Source: Acrocarpospora phusangensis
GTDB taxonomy: Bacteria > Actinomycetota > Actinomycetes > Streptosporangiales > Streptosporangiaceae
Direction: 5' to 3'
Length of the DNA: 64,000 bases
NCBI RefSeq assembly: GCF_016862995.1
Contig: NZ_BOOA01000001.1
Location: 186,001-250,000, forward strand
The notes under the pieces were generated by a model that saw only the letters and a list, made by a program, of their open reading frames with translations, was not told where the DNA came from and did not search any database. Below are positions 30,570 to 38,464 of this stretch, in pieces; positions within the stretch are counted from its first letter, which is position 1; each line of letters starts with the position of its first letter. Position numbers and translations under genes: made by a program.

Positions 30570-30621
30570 GCCTGGCGCCCTGACCGGCCGCCGCGGCATG
30601 CCCGCCATGCCGCGGCGACAG

Positions 30622-30740
30622 GACCGCGATCCAACGCGACCGCGATGCAACTGACCGCGATCCAACGCGACCGCGATCCAATGGGACCGCGATGCAAGTG
30701 ACCGCGATGCAAGTGACCGCGAGGAATGGGATCGCGGCGC
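30622..30740. repeat. Tandem 15-16-bp repeat array (GACCGCGAT-CAA units)
   Basis: GACCGCGA(T) recurs at 30622, 30638, 30653, 30669, 30685, 30700 and 30715, each followed by CCAA or GCAA plus a variable 2-4 base link; a weaker unit follows at 30729. Spacing is 15 or 16 bases. The array lies between the membrane protein and the GH9 gene and is not inside a credible gene. It could be a protein-binding array or slippage product. Confidence 0.8.
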
Positions 30741-30897
30741 AAGGTCGGCGGTGAAATGTTCATCCACGATCGCGAGCCGACGCCGCGACCCGGCCGGACC
30801 ACCCGCCCGACCTGCGGCTGAAGACCGGCGGCCACCCCGGGCCAGGACAGGACCGGGGGATGTCTTCTCGGCGGTCACGAGTTCCCCTAGCCTCGCG

Positions 30898-30911
30898 CGG
30901 GAGCGCTCCCA
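30898..30911 (+). promoter_or_regulatory. CebR-like operator upstream of the GH9 cellulase
   Basis: GGGAGCGCTCCC is a perfect 12-bp palindrome at 30899-30910, followed by A. Known CebR (LacI family) sites in Streptomyces and Thermobifida read TGGGAGCGCTCCCA; this site matches 13 of 14 positions. It lies 33 bases before the GTG of the cellulase gene, a fitting place for cellobiose-relieved repression. Confidence 0.75.
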
Positions 30912-30943
30912 CATTCCTCCCACGCGATCCTGGAAGGACCGTC

Positions 30944-33900
30944 GTGACCCGATCGCCTGGTCGGCGCCTGCACGCGTTCGTCGCGGGCTGTGCGGCCGCC
31001 GTACTCACCTTCACCGGCCTGACGGCCTCCTCGGCGCACGCCGAGATCATCGAGCACATCGACAACGGCACGTTCGACAGCGGCACCACCCCGTGGTGGT
31101 CCACCGGGAACACCCCGATCTCGGCCGTGGACGGCGAACTGTGCGCGCAGGTGCCCGGGGGCACCGCCAACCCCTGGGACGCCAGTCTCGGCCACAACGA
31201 CATCACGCTGGCCGACGGCGACCCGTACACACTGACCTTCACGGCCTCCGCCAGCGCGCCGGTGACGGTGCGGGCGAACGTGCAGCTGAACGAGGCGCCG
31301 TTCAGCACCGCGATCTCCCGCGAGGTGGCCCTCACCACCACGCCGCAGACCTTCAGCTACGAGTTCGACAGCGCCCTGGACTCGGCCAACGGCACCTTCA
31401 CCTTCCAGCTGGGCGGCGGCGCCTCGGCGTTCACGTTCTGCCTGGACGACGTCTCACTGACCAGCGACACCGACGCGGAGCCGCCCGCCGGCGGCCCGGA
31501 GCAGCTGGAGAACGGCGGCTTCGACGACGGTCTGGCCGGCTGGTTCACCTACGGCACCAACGCCACCAGCACCGCGGACGGGCGGCTGTGCACCACCGTC
31601 CCGGCCGGTCTGGCCAATCCGTGGGACGCCGGCATCGGGCAGAACGACGTGCCCCTCGTCAACGGCGCCAGCTACACCTTCTCGTTCGAGGCGTCCGCCT
31701 CGCCCGGCTCCTCGGTCAACGCCAACGTGCAGCTCGGCGACGCGCCGTTCACCTCCTTCTTCGGGCGTACGGTGCCGCTGACCGAGCAGACCCAGACCTT
31801 CGAGTACACCTTCACCGCGAGCGCGGACACCGAGCGGGCCCAGGTGGTCTTCCACGTGGGCGCCAACGCGGCCGAGTACCGGCTGTGCGTGGACGAGGTG
31901 TCGCTGCGCGGTGGCGAGGAGGAACCGCCGTACGTGCCGGACACCGGGCCGCGGGTCCGGGTGAACCAGGTCGGCTACCTGCCGCACGGCCCGAAGAACG
32001 CCACCGTGGTGACGGACGCCGTCGCGGCCCTGCCGTGGCAGCTCAAGAACGGCAGCGGCACCGTACTGGCCAGCGGGAACAGCACGCCGCGCGGCGTCGA
32101 CCAGGCGTCGGGCCAGAACGTGCACACGATCGACTTCAGCTCCTACACGGGCACGGGGACCGGCCTCACGCTGGTCGCCGACGACCAGACCAGCTATCCG
32201 TTCGACATCTCCGCCGACGTCTACGACCAGCTGCGCTCCGACTCGCTCCAGTTCTTCGCGATCCAGCGCAGCGGCATCGCCATCGACGGCGCGCTGTTCG
32301 GCGCGCAGTACGCGCGACCGGCCGGCCACCTGGGCGTCGCGCCCAACCAGGGCGACACCGACGTGCCCTGCCAGCCGGGCGTCTGCGACTATCGCCTGGA
32401 CGTGCGCGGCGGCTGGTACGACGCGGGCGACCACGGCAAGTACGTCGTCAACGGCGGCATCGCGGCCTACCAGCTGCTCAACACCTTCGAGCGGACCAAG
32501 ACCGCGATCACCGGCTTCGGCGGCGCGGAGCTGGGCGACAGCACGCTGCGGGTGCCCGAGCGCGGCAACGGCGTGCCGGACGTCCTGGACGAGGCCCGCT
32601 GGGAGCTGGAGTTCCTGATGCGGATGCAGGTGCCGGTCGGCAAGCCGCTGGCGGGCATGGCGCACCACAAGATGCACGACCAGAACTGGACCGGCCTGCC
32701 CCTGCAGCCGGAGGACGACCCGCAGCTGCGCGAGCTGCACCCGCCGTCCACGGCGGCCACCCTCAACCTGGCGGCCACGGCCGCGCAGTGCGCCCGCCTG
32801 TTCGCCCGTTACGACGCCGCGTTCGCGGCCAAGTGCCTGACCTCGGCCAAGCGCGCCTGGACGGCCGCCAAGGCCAACCCGGCCAGGTACGCCGACCCGA
32901 ACGACGGCAACGGCGGCGGCTCCTACAGCGACGGCGACGTGAGCGACGAGTTCTACTGGGCGGCGGCCGAGCTGTACCTGACCACCGGGGAGGCGGCCTA
33001 CCTGACGGAGTTGCGGGCCTCGCCGCACCACACCGGCAACGTGTTCACCCAGACCGGCTTCGGCTGGCCGGCCACGGCGGCGCTGGGCCGGATGGACCTG
33101 GCCACCGTCCCGAGCGAGCTGCCCGCCGCGGAGCGCCAGCAGATCCGCCAGTCGGTGGCGACGGCCGCGGACGCGTACCTGGCCACGCTGGCCACCCAGG
33201 CGTACGGGCTGCCGCTGCCGGGCGGCGCGAACAACTACTTCTGGGGCTCCAACAGCAACATCATCAACAACGTGATCGTGCTGGCCACCGCGTACGACCT
33301 GACCAGGGACCGCAAGTACCAGGCCGGGGCCCTCCAGGGGATGGACTACATCTTCGGCAGGAACGCGCTCAACCACTCCTACGTCACCGGCTGGGGGGAG
33401 AAGAACCCGCAGAACCAGCACAGCCGGATCTTCGGCCACCAGCTCGACGAGACCCTGCCCAATCCCCCGGCGGGTTCGATCGCGGGCGGCGCCAACGCCA
33501 GCCTGGACGATCCGTACGCGTCGGGTCTGCTGTCGGGGTGCCGGCCGCAGTTTTGCTACGTGGACCACATCGAGTCGTACGCGACCAACGAGGTGGCCAT
33601 CAACTGGAACTCGGCGCTCGGCTGGATCGCGTCGGCGCTGGCCGACCAGGGTGACGGCCGGGCTCCGGCGGCCGGGTCCTGCCGGGTGGACTACGTCCGG
33701 CACGGGCAGTGGGCCGGCGGGTTCACCTCGCAGGCCACGATCACCAACACCGGGACGACGCCGATCGACGGCTGGACGCTGCGGTGGGCGTGGATCGGCG
33801 ACCAGAAGGTCACCGACCACTGGCTGACCTCGATCACGCAGACCGGGGCGTCGGTGGCGGCTGCCAACCTCAGCCACAACAAGAAGATCATGCCGGGCAG

Positions 33901-33991
33901 CACGGTCACGTTCGGCTTCCTCGGCGACAGCGCCGGCGGGGCGAACCCGACTCCCGGCCTGTTCACGCTGAACGGGAAGGCCTGCGCCTAG
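30944..33991 (+). CDS. Secreted multidomain GH9 cellulase (CBM4-CBM4-Ig-GH9-CBM2)
   Basis: A 1015-residue exported cellulase. Order: signal peptide ([23 protein letters not shown]); two related CBM4/9-type beta domains (about 35-175 and 185-330, each with N-G-F-D, ANPWDA and Q-L-x-APF blocks); a CelD N-terminal Ig-like domain ([20 protein letters not shown], about 340-430); the GH9 (alpha/alpha)6 barrel (about 440-890) with [11 protein letters not shown] (catalytic Asp pair) and [13 protein letters not shown] (proton-donor Glu); and a C-terminal CBM2 ([25 protein letters not shown], about 910-1015). It should hydrolyse cellulose as an endo- or processive enzyme. GTG 30944 has GGAAGGA upstream. 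Confidence 0.9.
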   Translation: MTRSPGRRLHAFVAGCAAAVLTFTGLTASSAHAEIIEHIDNGTFDSGTTPWWSTGNTPISAVDGELCAQVPGGTANPWDASLGHNDITLADGDPYTLTFTASASAPVTVRANVQLNEAPFSTAISREVALTTTPQTFSYEFDSALDSANGTFTFQLGGGASAFTFCLDDVSLTSDTDAEPPAGGPEQLENGGFDDGLAGWFTYGTNATSTADGRLCTTVPAGLANPWDAGIGQNDVPLVNGASYTFSFEASASPGSSVNANVQLGDAPFTSFFGRTVPLTEQTQTFEYTFTASADTERAQVVFHVGANAAEYRLCVDEVSLRGGEEEPPYVPDTGPRVRVNQVGYLPHGPKNATVVTDAVAALPWQLKNGSGTVLASGNSTPRGVDQASGQNVHTIDFSSYTGTGTGLTLVADDQTSYPFDISADVYDQLRSDSLQFFAIQRSGIAIDGALFGAQYARPAGHLGVAPNQGDTDVPCQPGVCDYRLDVRGGWYDAGDHGKYVVNGGIAAYQLLNTFERTKTAITGFGGAELGDSTLRVPERGNGVPDVLDEARWELEFLMRMQVPVGKPLAGMAHHKMHDQNWTGLPLQPEDDPQLRELHPPSTAATLNLAATAAQCARLFARYDAAFAAKCLTSAKRAWTAAKANPARYADPNDGNGGGSYSDGDVSDEFYWAAAELYLTTGEAAYLTELRASPHHTGNVFTQTGFGWPATAALGRMDLATVPSELPAAERQQIRQSVATAADAYLATLATQAYGLPLPGGANNYFWGSNSNIINNVIVLATAYDLTRDRKYQAGALQGMDYIFGRNALNHSYVTGWGEKNPQNQHSRIFGHQLDETLPNPPAGSIAGGANASLDDPYASGLLSGCRPQFCYVDHIESYATNEVAINWNSALGWIASALADQGDGRAPAAGSCRVDYVRHGQWAGGFTSQATITNTGTTPIDGWTLRWAWIGDQKVTDHWLTSITQTGASVAAANLSHNKKIMPGSTVTFGFLGDSAGGANPTPGLFTLNGKACA

Positions 33992-34003
33992 CGCTCGCCG
34001 TCA

Positions 34004-34037
34004 CACGGCCGCGTCGTCTCAGGACGGCGCGGCCGTG
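34004..34037 (+). terminator. Terminator of the cellulase gene
   Basis: CACGGCCGCG (34004-34013) pairs with CGCGGCCGTG (34028-34037). The stem extends inward through a T-G wobble and CGTC/GACG to a TCAG loop, about 15 bp in all. It starts 13 bases after the stop codon. Confidence 0.8.
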
Positions 34038-34047
34038 CCCATTCGTC

Positions 34048-34082
34048 CCGAAATATTTCGGTCACAATCCGAGATATATCGG
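34048..34082. promoter_or_regulatory. Twin AT-rich palindromes two helical turns apart
   Basis: CCGAAATATTTCGG (34048-34061) is a perfect 14-bp palindrome and CCGAGATATATCGG (34069-34082) an imperfect one. Their centres are 21 bp apart, on the same face of DNA. They lie about 190 bases before the condensation-domain gene, outside the cellulase terminator, and look like a two-dimer operator for an unknown regulator. Confidence 0.5.
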
Positions 34083-34270
34083 GCACTTGCTTGTCTGCGT
34101 TCTTGTGCGTGACTAGTCTCACAAAGAGCAAATAGCACGGCGAAAGACGCCCCGGATGTAGCGAGGTTTACGAAAGTTTTCGAACGAATCCCGCATCCTC
34201 CGGTGGTCGGCGGCGCCCTTCCTGCCCCTGGTCGGCGGAGGCAGGCGGGCGCTGCGGCGAAGGAGCGGCC

Positions 34271-36019
34271 GTGCACAGCAAGATCCCGGTGGAACTGGCC
34301 GGGTTCCCGGCCCGCGAGGTCACGTTCGAGGCGAAGACCGAGGTCGCCCAGGGCCCCTTGACCTGGGCCCAGCAGCACATGTCCGCGCTGATGGAGCAGC
34401 TCGGCCCGGACACCAGCAGCGTCAACCTCCGCTTCACCTGGGCGCTGCGGCGCGGGATCGGCGAGCGGGAGGTGCTGGAGGCGCTCGGCGCGCTCCTGAC
34501 CGGCTTCGACGCGCTGCGCACCGTGTACGTGCCGCCGCCGTGCGGGCCCGCCCAGCGGGTGCTGCGCGAGGGCGTGCTGACGGTGCCGGTCGTGGCGGCC
34601 GGGAAGGCGGCCACGGCGGCGGCGGAGGCGGCCGCGGCGATGTGGGCGCTGCCGTTCGACGTGAGCGGCGAGTGGCCGATCCGGTTCGCGCTGGTCACCT
34701 CGGACGGCGAGCCGAAGCAGCTGGTGGTGGTCGCGTCCCACCTGGTGCTGGACCAGACCGGCGGGCACTGGGTGCGCCATCACCTGCGGGGGCTGCTGGC
34801 GCACCCGCCCGCCCTGGCCCAGCCGCTGACGTCGTCCCAGGTGCCGGACAGCGCGCACCGCCCGCTGGACGAGGCCGAGTGGGAGAAGTCGGACGCGGGA
34901 CGGCGGCACGGCGAGCGGGCGGTGCGGTTCCACGCGGAGACGTACCGGATGATGCCGCAGACGATGCTGCCGCGCCGGGAGACTCCCGGCGAGGGGCCGC
35001 GCTGGCGGTATCTCCAGTTCGACTCGCCCGCGCTGTCGGCGGCGGTGGCGGCGCTGTCCGCCCGGCTGGACGTGAGCCCGGCCGGCGTGCTGTTCGCGGG
35101 GATCAGCGCGGTGGCCGGGCACGTCAGCGCCCTGGACCGGTCCTTCCTGCAGCTGACCGTGGGCAACAGGATCGCCCCGAGGACCCGCTTCGCGGTCGGC
35201 ATGCACACGCAGGACGTACCGGTCTGCGTGGAGTTATCGGATATATCGGTGGCTGATCTGATCCGGCGGTCGGGGACGGCGCTCACGCGGGCGGCGCGGT
35301 TCGGGCCGCATCCGCCCGGCGAGCTGGCCGAGCGGCGGCGCGAGATCGAGCACCGGCGCGGCGTCTCGTTCGACCTGTCCTGCTGGCTCAACTACCGCCA
35401 GCTGGGGCCGCCCCGGGCCGCCGGCCTGGGCAGGATCGGACCGGCCGCGCTGGAGCGCACCGTCTGGCGATGGCTGGAGGGCCTGGACAGCAGCACGAGC
35501 AGTTACTTCGTCTTCGCCGACGACGCGGGCGACCTGCTCAGGCTCACGCTGCTGCTGGACTCGGCCCTCCTGCCCCCGGAGGAGGCGCTGGCCTGGCTGC
35601 GCGGGGTGGAACGCCTGCTCTGCGCAGCCACCACGACCGAGATGGGGACCGGCGAGGTCGGCGAGCACACCGGTCTCGAACCGGCCCGCAGGGACGCCGA
35701 TTGGCGCCTCACCGAGGCGGGCTGGGCCCACCTGCCCAGCGTCGCCGACCTGGTCAGAGACGCGACCGGAGCCCGAACCGCCGACGTCGCCGTGCACGAC
35801 GGGGAACTCGTCGCGACCCTGACAGGCTCCCGCTGGACCGACCCGCGGAAAGTCCACGCCGCCTGCGTGGACGCGCTGCCCGGCGTACGGGTCGCCGTCG
35901 CCCCCCACCGGTACGTCATACGCGCCGATGCCCCCGGTCCAGGCGCGAACGTCCTGGCCGAGGGCACCGGGCGGCTCGAAGAGGATCACTTCGGCCGGGA
36001 CTTCAGCGGAGTCAGCTGA
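34271..36019 (+). CDS. Stand-alone condensation-domain-like protein
   Basis: A 582-residue protein related to NRPS condensation domains/acyltransferases (ALMEQLGPDTSSVNLRFTW near 38; DALRTVYV near 83; the core motif at about 155). The HHxxxDG active-site motif reads SHLVLDQTG: the catalytic second His and the Asp remain, the first His is Ser and the Gly is Gln. The C-terminal 110 residues (from about 475) are not condensation-like and are unassigned. There is no NRPS, carrier protein or other synthase gene nearby, so the acyl donor is unknown; an ester- or amide-forming transferase is one option. GTG start behind AAGGAG. It overlaps the next, convergent gene by 8 bases. Confidence 0.65.
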   Translation: MHSKIPVELAGFPAREVTFEAKTEVAQGPLTWAQQHMSALMEQLGPDTSSVNLRFTWALRRGIGEREVLEALGALLTGFDALRTVYVPPPCGPAQRVLREGVLTVPVVAAGKAATAAAEAAAAMWALPFDVSGEWPIRFALVTSDGEPKQLVVVASHLVLDQTGGHWVRHHLRGLLAHPPALAQPLTSSQVPDSAHRPLDEAEWEKSDAGRRHGERAVRFHAETYRMMPQTMLPRRETPGEGPRWRYLQFDSPALSAAVAALSARLDVSPAGVLFAGISAVAGHVSALDRSFLQLTVGNRIAPRTRFAVGMHTQDVPVCVELSDISVADLIRRSGTALTRAARFGPHPPGELAERRREIEHRRGVSFDLSCWLNYRQLGPPRAAGLGRIGPAALERTVWRWLEGLDSSTSSYFVFADDAGDLLRLTLLLDSALLPPEEALAWLRGVERLLCAATTTEMGTGEVGEHTGLEPARRDADWRLTEAGWAHLPSVADLVRDATGARTADVAVHDGELVATLTGSRWTDPRKVHAACVDALPGVRVAVAPHRYVIRADAPGPGANVLAEGTGRLEEDHFGRDFSGVS

Positions 36020-36803
36020 ACTGCCCCGGCCGGCGACCGTCCCCGGCCGGGCCGCGGTACGCCTGCGCGATGTCCATCCAGCGGTCGGCCTCCGCGCCCT
36101 CGGCCGCCAGGTCCAGGTCGTCCCGGTGCCGCCGCCGGGTCACCAGCAGGCAGAAGTCCGCCGCCGACCCCGTGACCCGGTTCGCCGCGTCCTCGGGCCC
36201 GAACGTCCACAGCGCCCCGGAAGGCCCGCTGAGCTCGAACCGGAACTCCGTCTCCGGCGGGGTGAGCCCGCGCGCCAGGTAGCCGAACGTCCAGGTCCTG
36301 ATGGCGAACGCCACGATGAGCTGGATCCGGTCGGTACGCTCCGGCTTGATGCCCAGCGCGTCCGCGATGTCCTGACCGTGACCGAACAGCTCCATCATGC
36401 CCGCCATGCCGAGCACGGCCGGGGGCAGCGGGTTGACCAGCCAGGGCACCATCTGGTCCGGCGGCGCGGCGGCCAGCGCCCGGATGGCGCCGTCCCGCTC
36501 GGCCCGCCACCGGGTGAGCAGCACGGCGGGCGGCTCGGCCAGGTAGCCCGCCATGGCGTGCCGGACGTTGGCGTCGAAGTCGGGCGACAGCGTGGCCGCC
36601 AGCGCCGCGAACTTCTGCCCGTCGGAGGCGGCGAGGCCCGCCATCCGGAAGGTGGCCGACAGGTGCGCGATCTGGTGCGCGATCGTCCAGCCGGGCGAGG
36701 GCGTCTCCAGCGCCCACTTGGCGGCGGGCAGGTCGGCCACCATGCGGTCCACGTCCTCGCCGTCGGCGGTGAGCGCGGCGGTCACAAGTCTCAGGTCGGT
36801 CAT
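36012..36803 (-). CDS. DinB-fold TIGR03084 family metal-binding protein
   Basis: A 263-residue protein of the mycothiol-dependent/DinB four-helix superfamily. WTIAHQIAHLSATF (about 40-55) and FGHGQDIADALG (about 140) supply the His metal ligands typical of the group, and the C-terminal part (FCLLVTRRRHRDDLDL) is that of TIGR03084 proteins. Relatives include mycothiol-dependent maleylpyruvate isomerase; the substrate here is unknown. ATG 36803 has GAGGAC upstream. Confidence 0.8.
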   Translation of the reverse strand: MTDLRLVTAALTADGEDVDRMVADLPAAKWALETPSPGWTIAHQIAHLSATFRMAGLAASDGQKFAALAATLSPDFDANVRHAMAGYLAEPPAVLLTRWRAERDGAIRALAAAPPDQMVPWLVNPLPPAVLGMAGMMELFGHGQDIADALGIKPERTDRIQLIVAFAIRTWTFGYLARGLTPPETEFRFELSGPSGALWTFGPEDAANRVTGSAADFCLLVTRRRHRDDLDLAAEGAEADRWMDIAQAYRGPAGDGRRPGQFS

Positions 36804-36887
36804 TGCCGGTGTCCTCTCGCGTCGCAAGACCCGTCCGTCTCATGGTCACGAGAGGCCTGCCGCTGTCGCACCTTTTGTCTTGCGCAC

Positions 36888-37721
36888 CTACTCCGGCAGC
36901 CAGGCCACACGGTCGCTCGCACCCACGCTGACCGGCAGCTGGACCACTGCGAGGGGGCTGGACAGGTCAGCAATCCTGAAGACGTGCGCCGCGCCGCGCC
37001 GCCCGACCGGATGGTGGCCGAAGACCAGCAGCCACTCCCCCACCTGCACCGGCCGCCCGGCCACCCAGCCGGGGCCCAGAACCGGGCCGTTCTCCGGGGA
37101 ACCCGGCACGACCGCCTCCGGCAGCCAGGTCGGCTCCGCGTCGCCGGTGCGCGGCAGCAGGCCCACGCGCACCGCCCGCTCGGGGCGGGCGACGAACGGC
37201 GCCCGGTTGCCCACCAGGGCCGCCGCCCGGGAGTAGACCATCGGCGACTCGATCATCACCAGGTACCGCTCGGTCAGCTCCACCCCGCTGATGTACGGCA
37301 CCGGGTCGGCCAGCGCGAACGGCGCCGCCCGCACCACCGTGCCGTCGGGCCCGGCCGTGAGGTGCTCCCCGTAACCCAGCTCCGGGTACGTGGCGACGGT
37401 GTGCCAGCACCCGGTCCGCGGGTCGCGCACCGGCCGGGCCACGGTCATGTCGGGCAGGTCGGATCGGCCCAGCCAGAACGCGGGCGCGAGCGCGGGGATC
37501 GGGCCGAGCGGGGGCCTGCCGCAGAGGGGGGCCGCCGAGCGGTACCAGCGCGCGACGCCGTCGCGGAGCCGCACGCCCGTGTGCAGGAGGGGGCCGGCGA
37601 GCGGGTGCGGGGCGCGCGGATCGGCCAGGGCCTGGACCAGCGAGCCGGTCAGTTCACGGGGCAGCTCGCCCTCCACCACCAGCTGGTCTTCGACCAGAAG
37701 CTCGACGTCGTATGCGGTCAT
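36888..37721 (-). CDS. Short carotenoid-oxygenase-like protein lacking the iron ligands
   Basis: A 277-residue protein with the outline of carotenoid cleavage oxygenases: ELPRELTGSLVQ at the start, GVRLRDGVARWYRS, PVRDPRTGCWHT, ELTERYLVMIESPMVYS, VGLLPRTGDAEPTWL, and the final strand LAVVQLPVSVGASDRVAWLPE. Normal members have 450-500 residues and four iron-binding His. Here the His positions read TVARP (for TAHPK), PYISGVELTE (for MMHDFAITE) and VGASDRV (for VPxGFHGxW), and the stretch around the third His is deleted. It is probably not a dioxygenase. ATG 37721 follows GGGGAGG. It is divergent from a TetR gene across a shared operator. Confidence 0.65.
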   Translation of the reverse strand: MTAYDVELLVEDQLVVEGELPRELTGSLVQALADPRAPHPLAGPLLHTGVRLRDGVARWYRSAAPLCGRPPLGPIPALAPAFWLGRSDLPDMTVARPVRDPRTGCWHTVATYPELGYGEHLTAGPDGTVVRAAPFALADPVPYISGVELTERYLVMIESPMVYSRAAALVGNRAPFVARPERAVRVGLLPRTGDAEPTWLPEAVVPGSPENGPVLGPGWVAGRPVQVGEWLLVFGHHPVGRRGAAHVFRIADLSSPLAVVQLPVSVGASDRVAWLPE

Positions 37722-37754
37722 GACCGACGCCTCCCCGGAGAGGAAATCTGAAAA

Positions 37755-37791
37755 CATAACAGCGTTGTGGTTAATAGATATCGCTGTTATG
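37755..37791. promoter_or_regulatory. TetR-type operator between divergent genes
   Basis: CATAACAGCG (37755-37764) and CGCTGTTATG (37782-37791) form perfect 10-bp inverted arms with a 17-base AT-rich spacer in the 83-base gap. The position suits autoregulation by the TetR protein and co-control of the carotenoid-oxygenase-like gene. Confidence 0.75.
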
Positions 37792-37804
37792 CAACAATGT
37801 CAAG

Positions 37805-38461
37805 GTGAGCCCTCGACGTTCGGACCCCGCCACCAAGCCCGCCCTCGTGGACATCGCGGCCCGCCTGCTCGCCGAGAACGGCCCGCAGGCGCTCTCCACC
37901 CGCCGCATCGCCGCCGAGGCCGACAGTTCCACGATGACCGTCTACACCCACTTCGGGGGCATGAGCGGGCTGGTCCGCGAGATGGTCAGGGAGGGCTTCG
38001 CCCGCCTGCAGGAACGGCTGACCAGCGTGCGCTCCACCGACGACCCGGTGGCCGACATGGCCCTGCTCGGCCGGGCGTACCGGATCAACGCGCTGGCCAA
38101 CCCGCATCTGTACGCGGTGATGTTCGGCGGCTCGTCGCTGGCCGGTTTCTCCCTCTCCGAGGAGGACCGCCAGCACGGCCGGTACACGCTGGGCAACGTG
38201 GCCGAGTGCGCGGAGCGCTGCCTGACGAGCGGCCGGTTCCGGCCGGGGGACGCGATCCTGGTGGCGCACCAGATGTGGACGGCCATCCACGGCCTGGTCA
38301 CCCTGGAGCTGGGCGGCTACCTCATCCCGCCGTACGACGCGGACACCTGCGTGGAGGCGCAGCTGGTCGGGCTGATGGTGAGCGCGGGCGACGACTGGCA
38401 GGCCGCCAGCGAGTCGGTGGCGCGGTCGCTGACCAGGATCGGCGAGATCGAGACGGCGTGA
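37805..38461 (+). CDS. TetR family transcriptional regulator
   Basis: A 218-residue repressor: HTH at about 10-58 (ALVDIAARLLAENGPQALSTRRIAAEADSSTMTVYTHFGGMSGLVREMV), then a helical ligand domain with a WHG-type pattern (AHQMWTAIHGLVTLELGG). It starts with GTG 14 bases after the right operator arm. Likely target: the divergent carotenoid-oxygenase-like gene and itself. The ligand is unknown. Confidence 0.85.
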   Translation: MSPRRSDPATKPALVDIAARLLAENGPQALSTRRIAAEADSSTMTVYTHFGGMSGLVREMVREGFARLQERLTSVRSTDDPVADMALLGRAYRINALANPHLYAVMFGGSSLAGFSLSEEDRQHGRYTLGNVAECAERCLTSGRFRPGDAILVAHQMWTAIHGLVTLELGGYLIPPYDADTCVEAQLVGLMVSAGDDWQAASESVARSLTRIGEIETA

Positions 38462-38464
38462 CCG

